Below, one piece after another: positions 31,597 through 40,055 of a stretch of 64,000 nt of DNA. The position numbers and the translations under genes were made by a program. Under the pieces are notes generated by a model, which searched no databases, was not told the DNA's origin, and saw nothing but the letters and a program-made list of their open reading frames with translations. Positions within the stretch are counted from its first letter, which is position 1. Every line of letters begins with the position of its first letter. The stretch is from Bacteroidales bacterium (GTDB lineage Bacteria > Bacteroidota > Bacteroidia > Bacteroidales > GCA-2748055), in NCBI GenBank assembly GCA_021738565.1, contig JAIPBT010000012.1, positions 41,260-105,259 on the forward strand, read 5' to 3'.

Positions 31597-31740
31597 TTAG
31601 TTGCCATCATCGGTAGCTCCGCCGGGAGGTACTAATAAGTCCGTTGGTTGATCAGAACCTCCTCCTTTTAAAAAATTCATCTCTACCATGGTCATTGCAT
31701 CCGTTGCAAAATTGTCGATTGTGAATTGTAAAGTTTTCAT
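31597..31740 (-). CDS. 47-aa peptide with double-glycine-like leader
   Basis: Frame: ATG at 31740, TAA at 31597. The N-terminal part ends in MTMVEMNFLKGGG (G26-G28), which fits the EMxxxxGG pattern of leader peptides of Bacteroidota secreted peptides. The C-terminal 19-20 residues (SDQPTDLLVPPGG...) are acidic, proline- and glycine-rich and have no cysteine. It is too short for a standard ORF cut-off. It is divergent from the TPR-CHAT protease gene and 204 bp upstream of the TPR gene. No transporter with a C39 peptidase and no radical SAM enzyme is in the window. Coding status is inferred from the leader-like motif, a clean start and stop, and position. Confidence 0.65.
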   Translation of the reverse strand: MKTLQFTIDNFATDAMTMVEMNFLKGGGSDQPTDLLVPPGGATDDGN

Positions 31741-31746
31741 GTCGTT

Positions 31747-31783
31747 TGTAATTAGGGTTTAACATATTTGTTGATCGTTCAAC
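31747..31783 (-). promoter_or_regulatory. Palindrome and right inverted-repeat arm between peptide and CHAT genes
   Basis: GTTGA-tcgt-TCAAC (31770-31783) is a short palindrome in the divergent intergenic region, 30 bp upstream of the peptide start. Together with TGTAATTAGGG (31747-31757) it forms the right arm of the inverted repeat whose left arm is at 29704. It could be an operator for either gene, by inference. Confidence 0.4.
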
Positions 31784-31955
31784 CCTTTATTCCCAAAAAC
31801 ATGGAAACGTTACCCAAAAAAAATAAAAAATTTTCATTTTATTTTTAATAGCTTAATAATCAAATATTTAATTATATATTTTTTAATGAAAAAAATGATA
31901 TATTTTGGAATCTATACTTGTTTTTATTTCATTTACATTGTATATATAGAATATA

Positions 31956-34748
31956 ATGAAAATAGTTTCAATATTCCTGTCATTTTTTCTTATCCATTAT
32001 TTTTTCTCTGCTCACGGGCAAATTGAGAAATCAACACCTGAGCAAAAAATTAATTCCCTGAGTCAAAAGGCATGGGATTATTTTTATCAAGGCAAGTATG
32101 ATAGTGCTGAATATTTTTATCAAAACACTATCAACTTACAAGAAGCTTATTTTGGGCATTATGATAATCATACAGCTGGAACATATTTAAATTTAGGAGC
32201 AGTATATAGAAGACTTTATCATTTGAAAGATGCACTGAAGTATTTAAATATTGCTGAGGCTATTTTTAAGCAGACTAGTCCAGATACCTACTTATTGGGA
32301 TATATTTATAATAATAAAGGAAACATCTATTATACTTATTCTGATTATGGCGAAAGCGAAAGGTATTACAAACAAAGTCTTAATCAGCTAATTAGAACAC
32401 AACAATATAATAATGACATATTTGAAATAGTATATTTAAACCTATTTAATCTTCTAATAACCCAAAATCGTTTAGAGGAAGCTGAGACTTTAATTGAGGA
32501 AATTAAAGAGATTGAAGTAATTGGAAAAAATTCATATTCCAAAAACAAATATTTAGCTCAAGCATATGATATATTAGGCCATAATGAATTAGCTCTAATC
32601 GAAATTAGTAAAGGTAAAGCGAAATTAGCATCGGATAAAAATTCAAGCCCTCATGACTTAATAGAATTTAATTTTAGAGAAGCATCTGTACATTTAAAAT
32701 TAAATAATCTTTCCAAAGCATTAGAGCTTTCTCTTGATAATATTGGTTTGTTCCAAAATATTAAGACAATTGATTATCAGAAATTGGCAGACACATATTG
32801 GTTAGTAGGTAATATTTATTTTATTAAAGAAGAGTATCGGAATTGTTACGATTGGTTATCAAATGTTATTAATGAGTTAAATGAGGCACTAAAGAATTCA
32901 GATATTACTCAAATAGACCCTACCTCCCGCATTTTGAAAAGTTTTTTTGTGGATCTAAATCACTTACAAGCTCAAACTTGTGTTGCTCTCCATGAAGAAA
33001 CTGGAAATAATAAATATTTAGAACAGTCACTCAAATTATATACTGAGATTATAGAAGTATTAAAGATCTTTAAAATTCATATGAGGAATGACAAAAGCAA
33101 ATTTAGTAACACAGAAAATAGATTATCATTAATTCATGAAGCAACCAATGTTGCATTGCAACTATATGAAACTAGTAAACAGGAAAAATATTTTAATAAG
33201 GCATTTAATTATGCAGAGAATTCCAAGTCATTTATTTTATTATCTCAAATAAAAGAAGTTGAAGCTATTCAATTTGCTGAATTACCAAAGAAAATACTCG
33301 ATAGAGAAACAAATTTATCTGGTGAAATATCAGGTTATGAAGAATTAATTTTTGAAGAAAATATTAGTCTTGAACCAGATAGTCTTAAACTAGCTACTTT
33401 GACCAATAAGTTATTTGAGCTTAAAGATGATTATAATGCATTACTAGACTCAATTGAGTTATTATATCCCAACTATTTTGAACTGAAATACAATCCCCAT
33501 TTTATAACGCCATCGGAGGCACAGTTCAGACTTCACAGGCATGAGGCACTTGTGGAATACTTACTTTCAGATTCCATACTCACCACGTTTGTTATAGACA
33601 AGGAGCAGATTGAAGCGTTCCAGCAGCGGCTGCCCGAAGGTTTTTCAAAGAAGTGCATCGACTATTTCACATTGATCCGTGACCAGAATTTCAGTCAGGA
33701 TGTACACCAGACATACAGGGATTTTGTTCGGCTCAGCAGGATGTTCCACGAGATCCTGGTTGCACCTGTACTGGAATTAACGGAAAGCAGGGAGATCACT
33801 TTTGTCCCCGACGGCGCCATCATGTACCTGCCGTTTGAAGCTTTTCTCACCGCGGATGTCGATGAGGAGTACATTGATTACCATTCCCTTCCTTACCTGA
33901 TCCACGATGTATCGGTAGGTTATTCATATTCTTCAACCCTGCTCTTCAATAAGAGGTTCAAAACAGGATCCCCGGAGCGGAAGGTACTGGCTTTTGCCCC
34001 ATCCTATAACAACCTTCTTGGTGAAGATCCGCTCGAATGGGACAGGCAAAGCAACCCGGATTTTCTGGTACCATTGCAGGGTGCTGTAGAAGAGGTGGAG
34101 TACATTTCAAAAAGGGTCCCCTCGGTAGCATTTATGGATTCAATGGCCTCCGAAGCGAATTTCAAAAAGCATGCATCCGATTATTACGTGTTGCACCTGG
34201 CCATGCATACCATATTGAATGACCAGGAACCGATGTATTCCAGGCTTGCATTTACCAGGAACTTTAATGACACAACGGAAGATCACGATCTGTTTACATA
34301 CGAGATCTACAATATGCAGCTCAATGCCGATATGGTGGTCCTGAGCTCCTGCAACAGCGGGTATGGCAAGATGCAGAAAGGGGAAGGAATGATGAGCATG
34401 GCAAGGGGTTTTATTTATGCCGGCTGTCCAAGCATTATCATGACCCTCTGGCAGGTTTCCGACAGGTCAAGCTCGGAACTCATGAGCAATTTCTACAAGC
34501 ACCTGAAAAAAGGCAAGAGCAAAAAAAGTGCATTAAGGCAGGCAAAAATTGATTACATCAGGGCATCGGACAATTTGAAATCCAATCCCTATTTCTGGTC
34601 CTCCTTCCTTGTAGTTGGCGATAACTCTCCCCTGTACATGACATCGGCGGGTTGGTACCTTGCAATGATCATTCTGGCGTTCCTGATCGTGGTATTGCTT
34701 GCAACCTATAAAAAACAGATCCGCAAAAAACTTAAAAAATTCAGATAG
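31956..34748 (+). CDS. TPR-CHAT protease, exported and membrane-anchored
   Basis: 930 aa. A signal peptide (MKIVSIFLSFFLIHYFFSAHG) is followed by TPR repeats over about 30-450 (TYLNLGAVYRRLYHLKDALKYL; YIYNNKGNIYYTYSDYGESE) and a helical linker. The CHAT caspase-like domain spans about 520-890. The His/Cys dyad is visible as LHLAMHT (H751) and LSSCNSGYG (C799), followed by MMSMARGFIYAGCPSIIMTLWQVSD. A C-terminal helix (about 900-919) and basic tail KKQIRKKLKKFR anchor it, so the protease should face the periplasm. The first 510 codons are strikingly AT-rich, while the CHAT half matches the genome. It ends 3 bp from the convergent ECF sigma gene. Confidence 0.93.
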   Translation: MKIVSIFLSFFLIHYFFSAHGQIEKSTPEQKINSLSQKAWDYFYQGKYDSAEYFYQNTINLQEAYFGHYDNHTAGTYLNLGAVYRRLYHLKDALKYLNIAEAIFKQTSPDTYLLGYIYNNKGNIYYTYSDYGESERYYKQSLNQLIRTQQYNNDIFEIVYLNLFNLLITQNRLEEAETLIEEIKEIEVIGKNSYSKNKYLAQAYDILGHNELALIEISKGKAKLASDKNSSPHDLIEFNFREASVHLKLNNLSKALELSLDNIGLFQNIKTIDYQKLADTYWLVGNIYFIKEEYRNCYDWLSNVINELNEALKNSDITQIDPTSRILKSFFVDLNHLQAQTCVALHEETGNNKYLEQSLKLYTEIIEVLKIFKIHMRNDKSKFSNTENRLSLIHEATNVALQLYETSKQEKYFNKAFNYAENSKSFILLSQIKEVEAIQFAELPKKILDRETNLSGEISGYEELIFEENISLEPDSLKLATLTNKLFELKDDYNALLDSIELLYPNYFELKYNPHFITPSEAQFRLHRHEALVEYLLSDSILTTFVIDKEQIEAFQQRLPEGFSKKCIDYFTLIRDQNFSQDVHQTYRDFVRLSRMFHEILVAPVLELTESREITFVPDGAIMYLPFEAFLTADVDEEYIDYHSLPYLIHDVSVGYSYSSTLLFNKRFKTGSPERKVLAFAPSYNNLLGEDPLEWDRQSNPDFLVPLQGAVEEVEYISKRVPSVAFMDSMASEANFKKHASDYYVLHLAMHTILNDQEPMYSRLAFTRNFNDTTEDHDLFTYEIYNMQLNADMVVLSSCNSGYGKMQKGEGMMSMARGFIYAGCPSIIMTLWQVSDRSSSELMSNFYKHLKKGKSKKSALRQAKIDYIRASDNLKSNPYFWSSFLVVGDNSPLYMTSAGWYLAMIILAFLIVVLLATYKKQIRKKLKKFR

Positions 34749-34751
34749 TAT

Positions 34752-35330
34752 TTATTCTTCCATCATATCACGGTAATCCTGGTCCTCCCTGATCCTGTTG
34801 ATAAGGTACTCTTTGCAGAAATGCCTTCTCTTCCTGACATACGTATCGCTCCGGAAACCCAATTGCTCTGCTATCTCCCTGGCAGACAAATCCTGGACAG
34901 TAAGTTTTAGTATTTCCTGGCAATCCCCGGGAATCAGTTTTAAATTTCGCTGGTACACTGCAAGACGCAGGTCCTTGTCCTGCACAGGCGGGGGTTCCTC
35001 AAATTCAATGAAATCCTCCATCTCCCTGTCAAGCCTGCCAACCTCCATTTTGCGGGAATCCCTTAATTTCTTTAACAACAACAACCGGTTTATGGAATAC
35101 AAATAGGTGGAAAAAGTGCTGGTAAGCTGAAATTCCTTCTCCTCACGAATCCGTTTGAAAATTATGATGAGGGATTCCTGGAAAATATCTTCTGCATCGT
35201 CTTCACTGCAACTGTTTGAAAGCACCATCCTGCTTACCCTGTCGAAATTGGTCGAATAGATGAAGTGGATTACATGGTTGTCTCTCCTGCGGAGACCATG
35301 GATTATCTCTTCATCGGAAAACCTCTTCAT
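34752..35330 (-). CDS. ECF-type RNA polymerase sigma factor
   Basis: 192 aa. Region 2 (about 15-95) contains NSCSEDDAEDIFQESLIIIFKRI and YLYSINRLLLLKKLR, the core-binding and -10-recognition helices. Region 4 (about 130-180) has the HTH LTVQDLSAREIAEQLGF. Its length is normal for ECF sigma factors. It is convergent with the TPR-CHAT gene, 3 bp apart, and no anti-sigma gene is directly downstream. The TPR protein at 30640 is the nearest candidate partner. The target promoters are unknown. Confidence 0.9.
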   Translation of the reverse strand: MKRFSDEEIIHGLRRRDNHVIHFIYSTNFDRVSRMVLSNSCSEDDAEDIFQESLIIIFKRIREEKEFQLTSTFSTYLYSINRLLLLKKLRDSRKMEVGRLDREMEDFIEFEEPPPVQDKDLRLAVYQRNLKLIPGDCQEILKLTVQDLSAREIAEQLGFRSDTYVRKRRHFCKEYLINRIREDQDYRDMMEE

Positions 35331-35454
35331 GAAATAGTCTTATTGCGTCAGTTGATAGTGCACACTTGGAATGACAAATATAATTATTCTGATGAACCCC
35401 GGACTTTGAAAACCAAAACTAATGAAATTCTTATGAATAGATGTCAATATATCC

Positions 35455-35462
35455 TAAATTTG
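35455..35462 (+). promoter_or_regulatory. Candidate -7 element for mscS-like gene
   Basis: TAAATTTG matches TAnnTTTG exactly, 57 bp before the ATG at 35520. The -33 region is poor (TTAT). Confidence 0.45.
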
Positions 35463-35519
35463 AAGAGAACTGAAAACTGCAATCTTTCAGGTTGCCAGTT
35501 GTAAAAAAACCATTGAACA

Positions 35520-36779
35520 ATGATCGAAAATTTACTGAATAAATACCAGGAACTGCTGATTGGTGCCGGCTTGTCGGAAAACCTTGCCATTGTGCTTGAA
35601 AATCTTTCGGTCTTCCTGGTTATCGCATTGCTTGCCTTCCTGGCCGACCGCATTACAAAAAGGATCCTGGTTGTTTCTATAAAGAATCTTGTCAGTAAAA
35701 CCAGGACAAAGTATGATGACATACTTTTTAAAAAGAAAGTATTTATCAGGATCGCCCATATAGCGCCAGCCCTGGTTATCAATGCCACCATCGTGTTTTT
35801 TATTGATGCCGAAGGACTTGCAATTTTCATAAGACTGCTGACCAATCTGTATATCATCCTGGTAACATCACTTGTTGTTGATTCATTGCTCAGTGCCCTG
35901 CATGAAATATACCTGCAACTTCCTGTTTCCCGCGGCAGAAATATAAAAGGCTATGTGCAACTGCTTAAGATCCTGATTTATGTCATTGCCTTGCTGGTTG
36001 CCATTTCAATAATAACGGAAAAACCGGTTTCAGGTCTGCTTGCAGGTATTGGCGCTTTCGCTGCTGTGCTCATCCTGGTTTTCAAGGATACGATCCTTGG
36101 GCTTGTAGCAAGCATCCAGATTGCAGCCAATAACATGGTGCATGTGGGTGACTGGATCTCCATGCCCAGTCATAATGCCGACGGTGATGTGATCGATATC
36201 GGCATAAACACGGTAAAGGTTCAGAACTGGGACAAAACCATATCCACCATACCGACCTATGCACTGATATCTGAGTCATTCAATAATTGGAGGGGAATGT
36301 CAGAATCGGGCGGAAGAAGGATCAAACGGTCCATAAACATAGACATGCAAAGCATCCGGTTCGTGGATGAAAAGATGCTTGATAAATTCAAAAAGATACA
36401 TGTGCTGGGTGATTATATTGAGAAAAAAGAGAAGGAAATTGAAGAACACAATAAAAAAATTGGTGCCGATGAAAGCAACCTTATCAATGGCCGGAGGATG
36501 ACAAACCTGGGGACATTCCGGAAATACCTTGAAATATACCTTCAGAACCATCCCAAAATCAACAGGGACATGACTTTTCTTATAAGGCACCTGCAACCCA
36601 CTGAAAGGGGGATCCCCATCGAGATATATGTTTTTAGTAATGATGTGAAATGGGCGAACTATGAAGCCATCCAGGCAGACATATTCGATCATATACTTTC
36701 AGTTATTCCGGAATTCGGACTTCGTGTGTTCCAGGATCCCAGTGGAGATGATTTTAAAAGTTTCATTTCAAATCGCTGA
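35520..36779 (+). CDS. MscS-family mechanosensitive channel
   Basis: 419 aa. Five hydrophobic helices fill residues about 20-200. The pore-lining helix and following beta domain read GIGAFAAVLILVFKDTILGLVASIQIAANN, then HVGDWISMPSHNADGDVIDIG, the MscS signature with the glycine/alanine-rich TM3. The long C-terminal cytoplasmic domain resembles the larger YbdG-type members. It should open on membrane tension and protect against osmotic downshock. It stands alone, upstream of an Lrp-family gene. Confidence 0.92.
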   Translation: MIENLLNKYQELLIGAGLSENLAIVLENLSVFLVIALLAFLADRITKRILVVSIKNLVSKTRTKYDDILFKKKVFIRIAHIAPALVINATIVFFIDAEGLAIFIRLLTNLYIILVTSLVVDSLLSALHEIYLQLPVSRGRNIKGYVQLLKILIYVIALLVAISIITEKPVSGLLAGIGAFAAVLILVFKDTILGLVASIQIAANNMVHVGDWISMPSHNADGDVIDIGINTVKVQNWDKTISTIPTYALISESFNNWRGMSESGGRRIKRSINIDMQSIRFVDEKMLDKFKKIHVLGDYIEKKEKEIEEHNKKIGADESNLINGRRMTNLGTFRKYLEIYLQNHPKINRDMTFLIRHLQPTERGIPIEIYVFSNDVKWANYEAIQADIFDHILSVIPEFGLRVFQDPSGDDFKSFISNR

Positions 36780-36965
36780 GTCTATTGTATAACATGCCTT
36801 TTGCCATTGGAAAAACGAGCCGCTTCATTAAATTTAAACATTCGAACTTTTTTAGGGTAAAAGCTTTTAATTTTTTAGTGAACAAATCAATTGCCGTTAG
36901 AAACATTAAAATATATTAAAAGCTGCCTAACAGTTCATTGTATCTGAATCTAACTTATTTTTACT

Positions 36966-37430
36966 ATGGAAAACGCACTGCACCTGGATAAACTCGACCG
37001 CCAGATCCTCTCACTTGTAACAAAAAATGCCAGGATACCCTATCTTGAGGTAGCAAGGGAATGTAATGTATCTGGCGCAGCAATTCACCAGCGTATTCAA
37101 AGACTTACCAAACTGGGTATTATATCAGGATCTGAATTTACGCTTGATCCAAAAAAGATAGGATTCCACACCTGTGCCTATGTTGGGATATTTCTTGACA
37201 ATGCCGGGTTGTATCCCGAAGTTGTAAAACAGCTTGAAAAGATCCCTGAGATCACCCAGTGCCATTATATTACAGGGGGATATTCCATCTTTATTAAGGT
37301 TTATACAAGGAACAATGAGGACCTGAAACATATGCTCGTGGATAAGGTACAGGCCATTGCCGGCGTATCAAGGACGGAGACTTTTATATCGCTTGAAGAG
37401 ACCTTCAACAGGCAGATACCGCTTATATAG
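36966..37430 (+). CDS. Lrp/AsnC-family transcriptional regulator
   Basis: 154 aa. The N-terminal HTH (LDRQILSLVTKNARIPYLEV, VSGAAIHQRIQRL) is followed by the RAM ligand-binding domain (about 70-150), with the glycine-rich CHYITGGYSIFIKVY turn typical of the octamer interface. It likely senses an amino acid and controls metabolic genes. Its last codon and TAG stop are part of a palindromic element that also supplies the stop of the convergent rlmB gene. Confidence 0.93.
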   Translation: MENALHLDKLDRQILSLVTKNARIPYLEVARECNVSGAAIHQRIQRLTKLGIISGSEFTLDPKKIGFHTCAYVGIFLDNAGLYPEVVKQLEKIPEITQCHYITGGYSIFIKVYTRNNEDLKHMLVDKVQAIAGVSRTETFISLEETFNRQIPLI

Positions 37431-37475
37431 TGTCTGTCCATAAAGTCCGATAGCTGCATTGACAAGCACTATATA
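37424..37475. repeat. Palindromic element, copy 2 (52 bp, deletion form)
   Basis: TATATAGTGTCTGTC at the left and GACAAGCACTATATA at the right are near-perfect inverted ends. The interior matches the first bases of copies 1 and 3 (CCATAAAGTCC, GCTGC), so this looks like a deletion derivative. It provides TAG stops for lrp (37428-37430) and, on the other strand, for rlmB (37471-37469). Confidence 0.75.
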
Positions 37476-38227
37476 ACATGATGTTGCCGTTGCCGGAACA
37501 CCTCATATAGAATTACCCCGGCAGCAACCGATACATTAAGAGACGCTATCTTCCCTTTCAGTGGTATTGAGATCAAATGATCCGATCTGTAAAGGATAAC
37601 AGGTGTTATACCTTTCTCTTCGGATCCAAGCAAAATTGCTGCCGGAACGGTAAAGTCGGTATCATACAAGGTTTTTTCTGCCTTTTCAGATGCAGCAAAT
37701 ATCTGGAGTCCGCTGCTTTTCAAATATTCAACCAATACTTTAAGATCGTCATGCCTGCAAACAGGGATGGTATGCAGGGCGCCGGCTGAAGTCTTGACAG
37801 CTTCTGCCGTTATCATGGCGCTTCCCTTGAAGGGCAGCACGATGGCATCCACCCCGGCACATTCCGCAGTACGTGCAATCGCTCCGAAATTCCTTACATC
37901 GGAAACCTGGTCAAGTATAAGTATCAACGGTGTTTTTCCGTGTTCAAAGATCCGGGGCAATATAAAATCAATATCGCTGTAGTTGATCTCCGAAACATAG
38001 GCGACCACCCCCTGGTGGTTCTTTCGTGTGATAGAATCAAGTTTTTCAATCGGAACATATTGAAATGGGATTTGCTCGGATTGCAGTCGACTGACCAGGT
38101 CCCGCATGATCTCACTGTTCACGGAGGAGGATTTCCTGACCAGAACCTTTTCAATCTCTCTACCTGCATCCAGGGCCTCGAGCACAGGTCTTATCCCGAA
38201 TATTACCTGTGGCTTTTGCTTTTTCAT
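37469..38227 (-). CDS. rlmB: 23S rRNA (guanosine-2'-O-)-methyltransferase RlmB
   Basis: 252 aa SpoU-family enzyme. Residues 1-80 form the small L30e-like rRNA-binding domain (VIFGIRPVLEALDAGREIEKVL). The knotted SPOUT domain carries motif 1 DVRNFGAIARTAECAG, motif 2 ILLGSEEKGI and motif 3 SLNVSVAAGVILYE. RlmB methylates G2251 of 23S rRNA using SAM. The start is at 38227, exactly at the edge of a 135-bp tandem duplication of its own upstream sequence. Confidence 0.92.
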   Translation of the reverse strand: MKKQKPQVIFGIRPVLEALDAGREIEKVLVRKSSSVNSEIMRDLVSRLQSEQIPFQYVPIEKLDSITRKNHQGVVAYVSEINYSDIDFILPRIFEHGKTPLILILDQVSDVRNFGAIARTAECAGVDAIVLPFKGSAMITAEAVKTSAGALHTIPVCRHDDLKVLVEYLKSSGLQIFAASEKAEKTLYDTDFTVPAAILLGSEEKGITPVILYRSDHLISIPLKGKIASLNVSVAAGVILYEVFRQRQHHVI

Positions 38228-38497
38228 TAGAAAATAATTAAGTTATACTATTAATATTCAATCTATTATATCTTTAAAAAACAGATGTCATAATCCTAAT
38301 GCCATGGAACCCTCATGTTATTTTCATTATCTTTTGCGAACGATAGTGCATGAGGGCTTCATTAGAAAATAATTAAGTTATACTATTAATATTCAGTCTA
38401 TTATATCTTCAAAAAAACAGATGTCTTAATCCTAATGCCATGGAACCCTCATGTTATTTTCATTCCCTGTTGCGAACGTTGGTGCATGAGGGTTTCA
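38225..38497. repeat. 135-bp tandem duplication of the rlmB upstream region
   Basis: Two copies, each beginning CATTAGAAAATAATTAAG (38225 and 38360), differ by only a few bases. Each includes an AT-rich part and a hairpin CCCTCATG...CATGAGGG. The first C-A-T of copy 1 is the complement of the rlmB start codon. Confidence 0.85.
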
Positions 38498-38741
38498 CCA
38501 GTATAGAATTCAGTTAAACATTTGTATTTCTTACAATTAAAAAATAAATGGTATTAAACCCCAGAGTAGAACTCTGGACACAAAAACGGAGTAGAACTCC
38601 GAGGAATTAAACCTAATCCTTCTCGTCCGCCGTAGCGAACGTGAAGGAGGATTCAAAAATATAACAATTTCGATATTGATATCGTGGAACCCTCATGTTA
38701 TATTCATTCCCTGTTGTGAACGTTGGTGCATGAGGGTTTCA
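38228..38741. other. Non-coding hairpin cluster between rlmB and the GWxTD gene
   Basis: Three CCCTCATG/CATGAGGG hairpins (38310-38356, 38446-38492, 38690-38736) each contain a GTGAACG- or GCGAACG-like word in the loop side. Also present are CCAGAGTAGAACTCTGG (38561-38577), CGGAGTAGAACTCCG (38587-38601) and a longer CCTTCTCGT...ACGTGAAGG hairpin (38618-38647). The last CCCTCATG hairpin starts 5 bp after the GWxTD stop. No ORF of interest lies inside. Confidence 0.7.
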
Positions 38742-40025
38742 TCATCTGTTAAATGAATATACTTTGCCTGTCCGCCAAGCACTTATGGCCGACGACCAGT
38801 ATTGTAATGTTTCATAAGTCTTTTTCCAAACCATATCATGGTTGGTAAAAAGGCTTTGCTTTCGCTCAAAAACAAATTCAATGACCCTGCCCTGGCGCTG
38901 GGATATGTAATACCACCGTTGCTCCTTTCCTGTATCCCGCATTCGGTCGGGAGGACCAAAAAGTATAAATATCATTCCCCTGTCTGTTTTCCATCCCTCA
39001 TTATCAGCTGTAAAATACAAATTTGAGTAGAGCACCCTGTTGTAGTAGATCCGGATCAATTCCCTTGCCCTGTCCGGATAAGGATTCAATTGCAGCCAAA
39101 AATCATCCACTGCCAGTTTCAGGTTCTCGCTCCTCTTCATATTTCTGTACTCCGCCAGCGTGGCAATATAGAAAAGAGGTTCCATCAAACCCTTATCGGA
39201 TTTAACCTGTGGGAAATCAGGACCAAAATTGTGAAGGGTGATCCCCTCCTTTATCAGGGAATCAACCCTTAAATGATACATGCCCCTGTCGGGAAGCGTA
39301 AAAACCAAACTATCACTAAAGGGAAGCACAATTGTTGTATCTAATCTATGACCAAAGGTATAACTTGAATCAGATTCCAGAACGACAGGTCTTGGCAAAT
39401 CATCTTCATCAGCAAATATATCAAGGTACATCGTATCAATCCCGAGGTTGCGGTAAACCAGTCGAAATCTTTCGCCCGGAACAAAATAGTTCAAAAATTT
39501 GGGATATGCTGTCCTTGCACCTATAACACTGAAGTTCTGTGCAGAATAGATGTTCCTCTTATCAATATACACATGTTTCAGTCCGAGCGCACCCCGGTTC
39601 TTATCTTTTGCCTCCAACCTGATCAGGTATTGTTTGCCGGATACTATTTCAAGCACCTTGGAAGCAAAATAGGCCGATCGTTCCTGGTCCCTTGCATTCA
39701 ACTTCAGCGTAATCCTGGCTGAATCTATACGGTTTACAATCTCAGCCCTGTCGTCCAGTTCATAAAGCACATAATCGATGGTTACCAACGCCCTGTACTC
39801 ATTTTCAGGATTTGCCTGGTTAAACAGCAATTCTCCCGGATACAATCTTATGTAGAGGGATGTCATATCATCATTGAGATGGTAAAACTTGTAATCCGTA
39901 TTCAAGGAAAACTCACTGGGATTGTACAACGAAGCAAATGATTCAGCAGGAACATCCAGGTTTTTTGTTGAAGAACAACCTGCAACCAGTGTCAATAAGA
40001 ATACCAGGTAATAAAATCCTTTCAT
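38742..40025 (-). CDS. GWxTD-domain lipoprotein
   Basis: 427 aa with a lipoprotein signal (MKGFYYLVFLLTLVAGCSS, lipobox VAGC). The middle is strand-rich and resembles an Ig-like region. The C-terminal domain has the name-giving GWKTDRG (G344-D348) followed by MIFILFGPPDRMRDTG and WYY, typical of GWxTD proteins found mostly in Bacteroidota and relatives. They are thought to be exported; function unknown. It is the gene downstream of ABC-F on the same strand, 30 bp away. Confidence 0.88.
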   Translation of the reverse strand: MKGFYYLVFLLTLVAGCSSTKNLDVPAESFASLYNPSEFSLNTDYKFYHLNDDMTSLYIRLYPGELLFNQANPENEYRALVTIDYVLYELDDRAEIVNRIDSARITLKLNARDQERSAYFASKVLEIVSGKQYLIRLEAKDKNRGALGLKHVYIDKRNIYSAQNFSVIGARTAYPKFLNYFVPGERFRLVYRNLGIDTMYLDIFADEDDLPRPVVLESDSSYTFGHRLDTTIVLPFSDSLVFTLPDRGMYHLRVDSLIKEGITLHNFGPDFPQVKSDKGLMEPLFYIATLAEYRNMKRSENLKLAVDDFWLQLNPYPDRARELIRIYYNRVLYSNLYFTADNEGWKTDRGMIFILFGPPDRMRDTGKEQRWYYISQRQGRVIEFVFERKQSLFTNHDMVWKKTYETLQYWSSAISAWRTGKVYSFNR

Positions 40026-40055
40026 ACCATCATTGGATCAATCACTACAAAATAC

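Noticed and set aside
38225..38741. Possible CRISPR array
   Set aside because: There are only two large direct copies with hairpins, no short regular repeats with unique spacers, and no cas genes.
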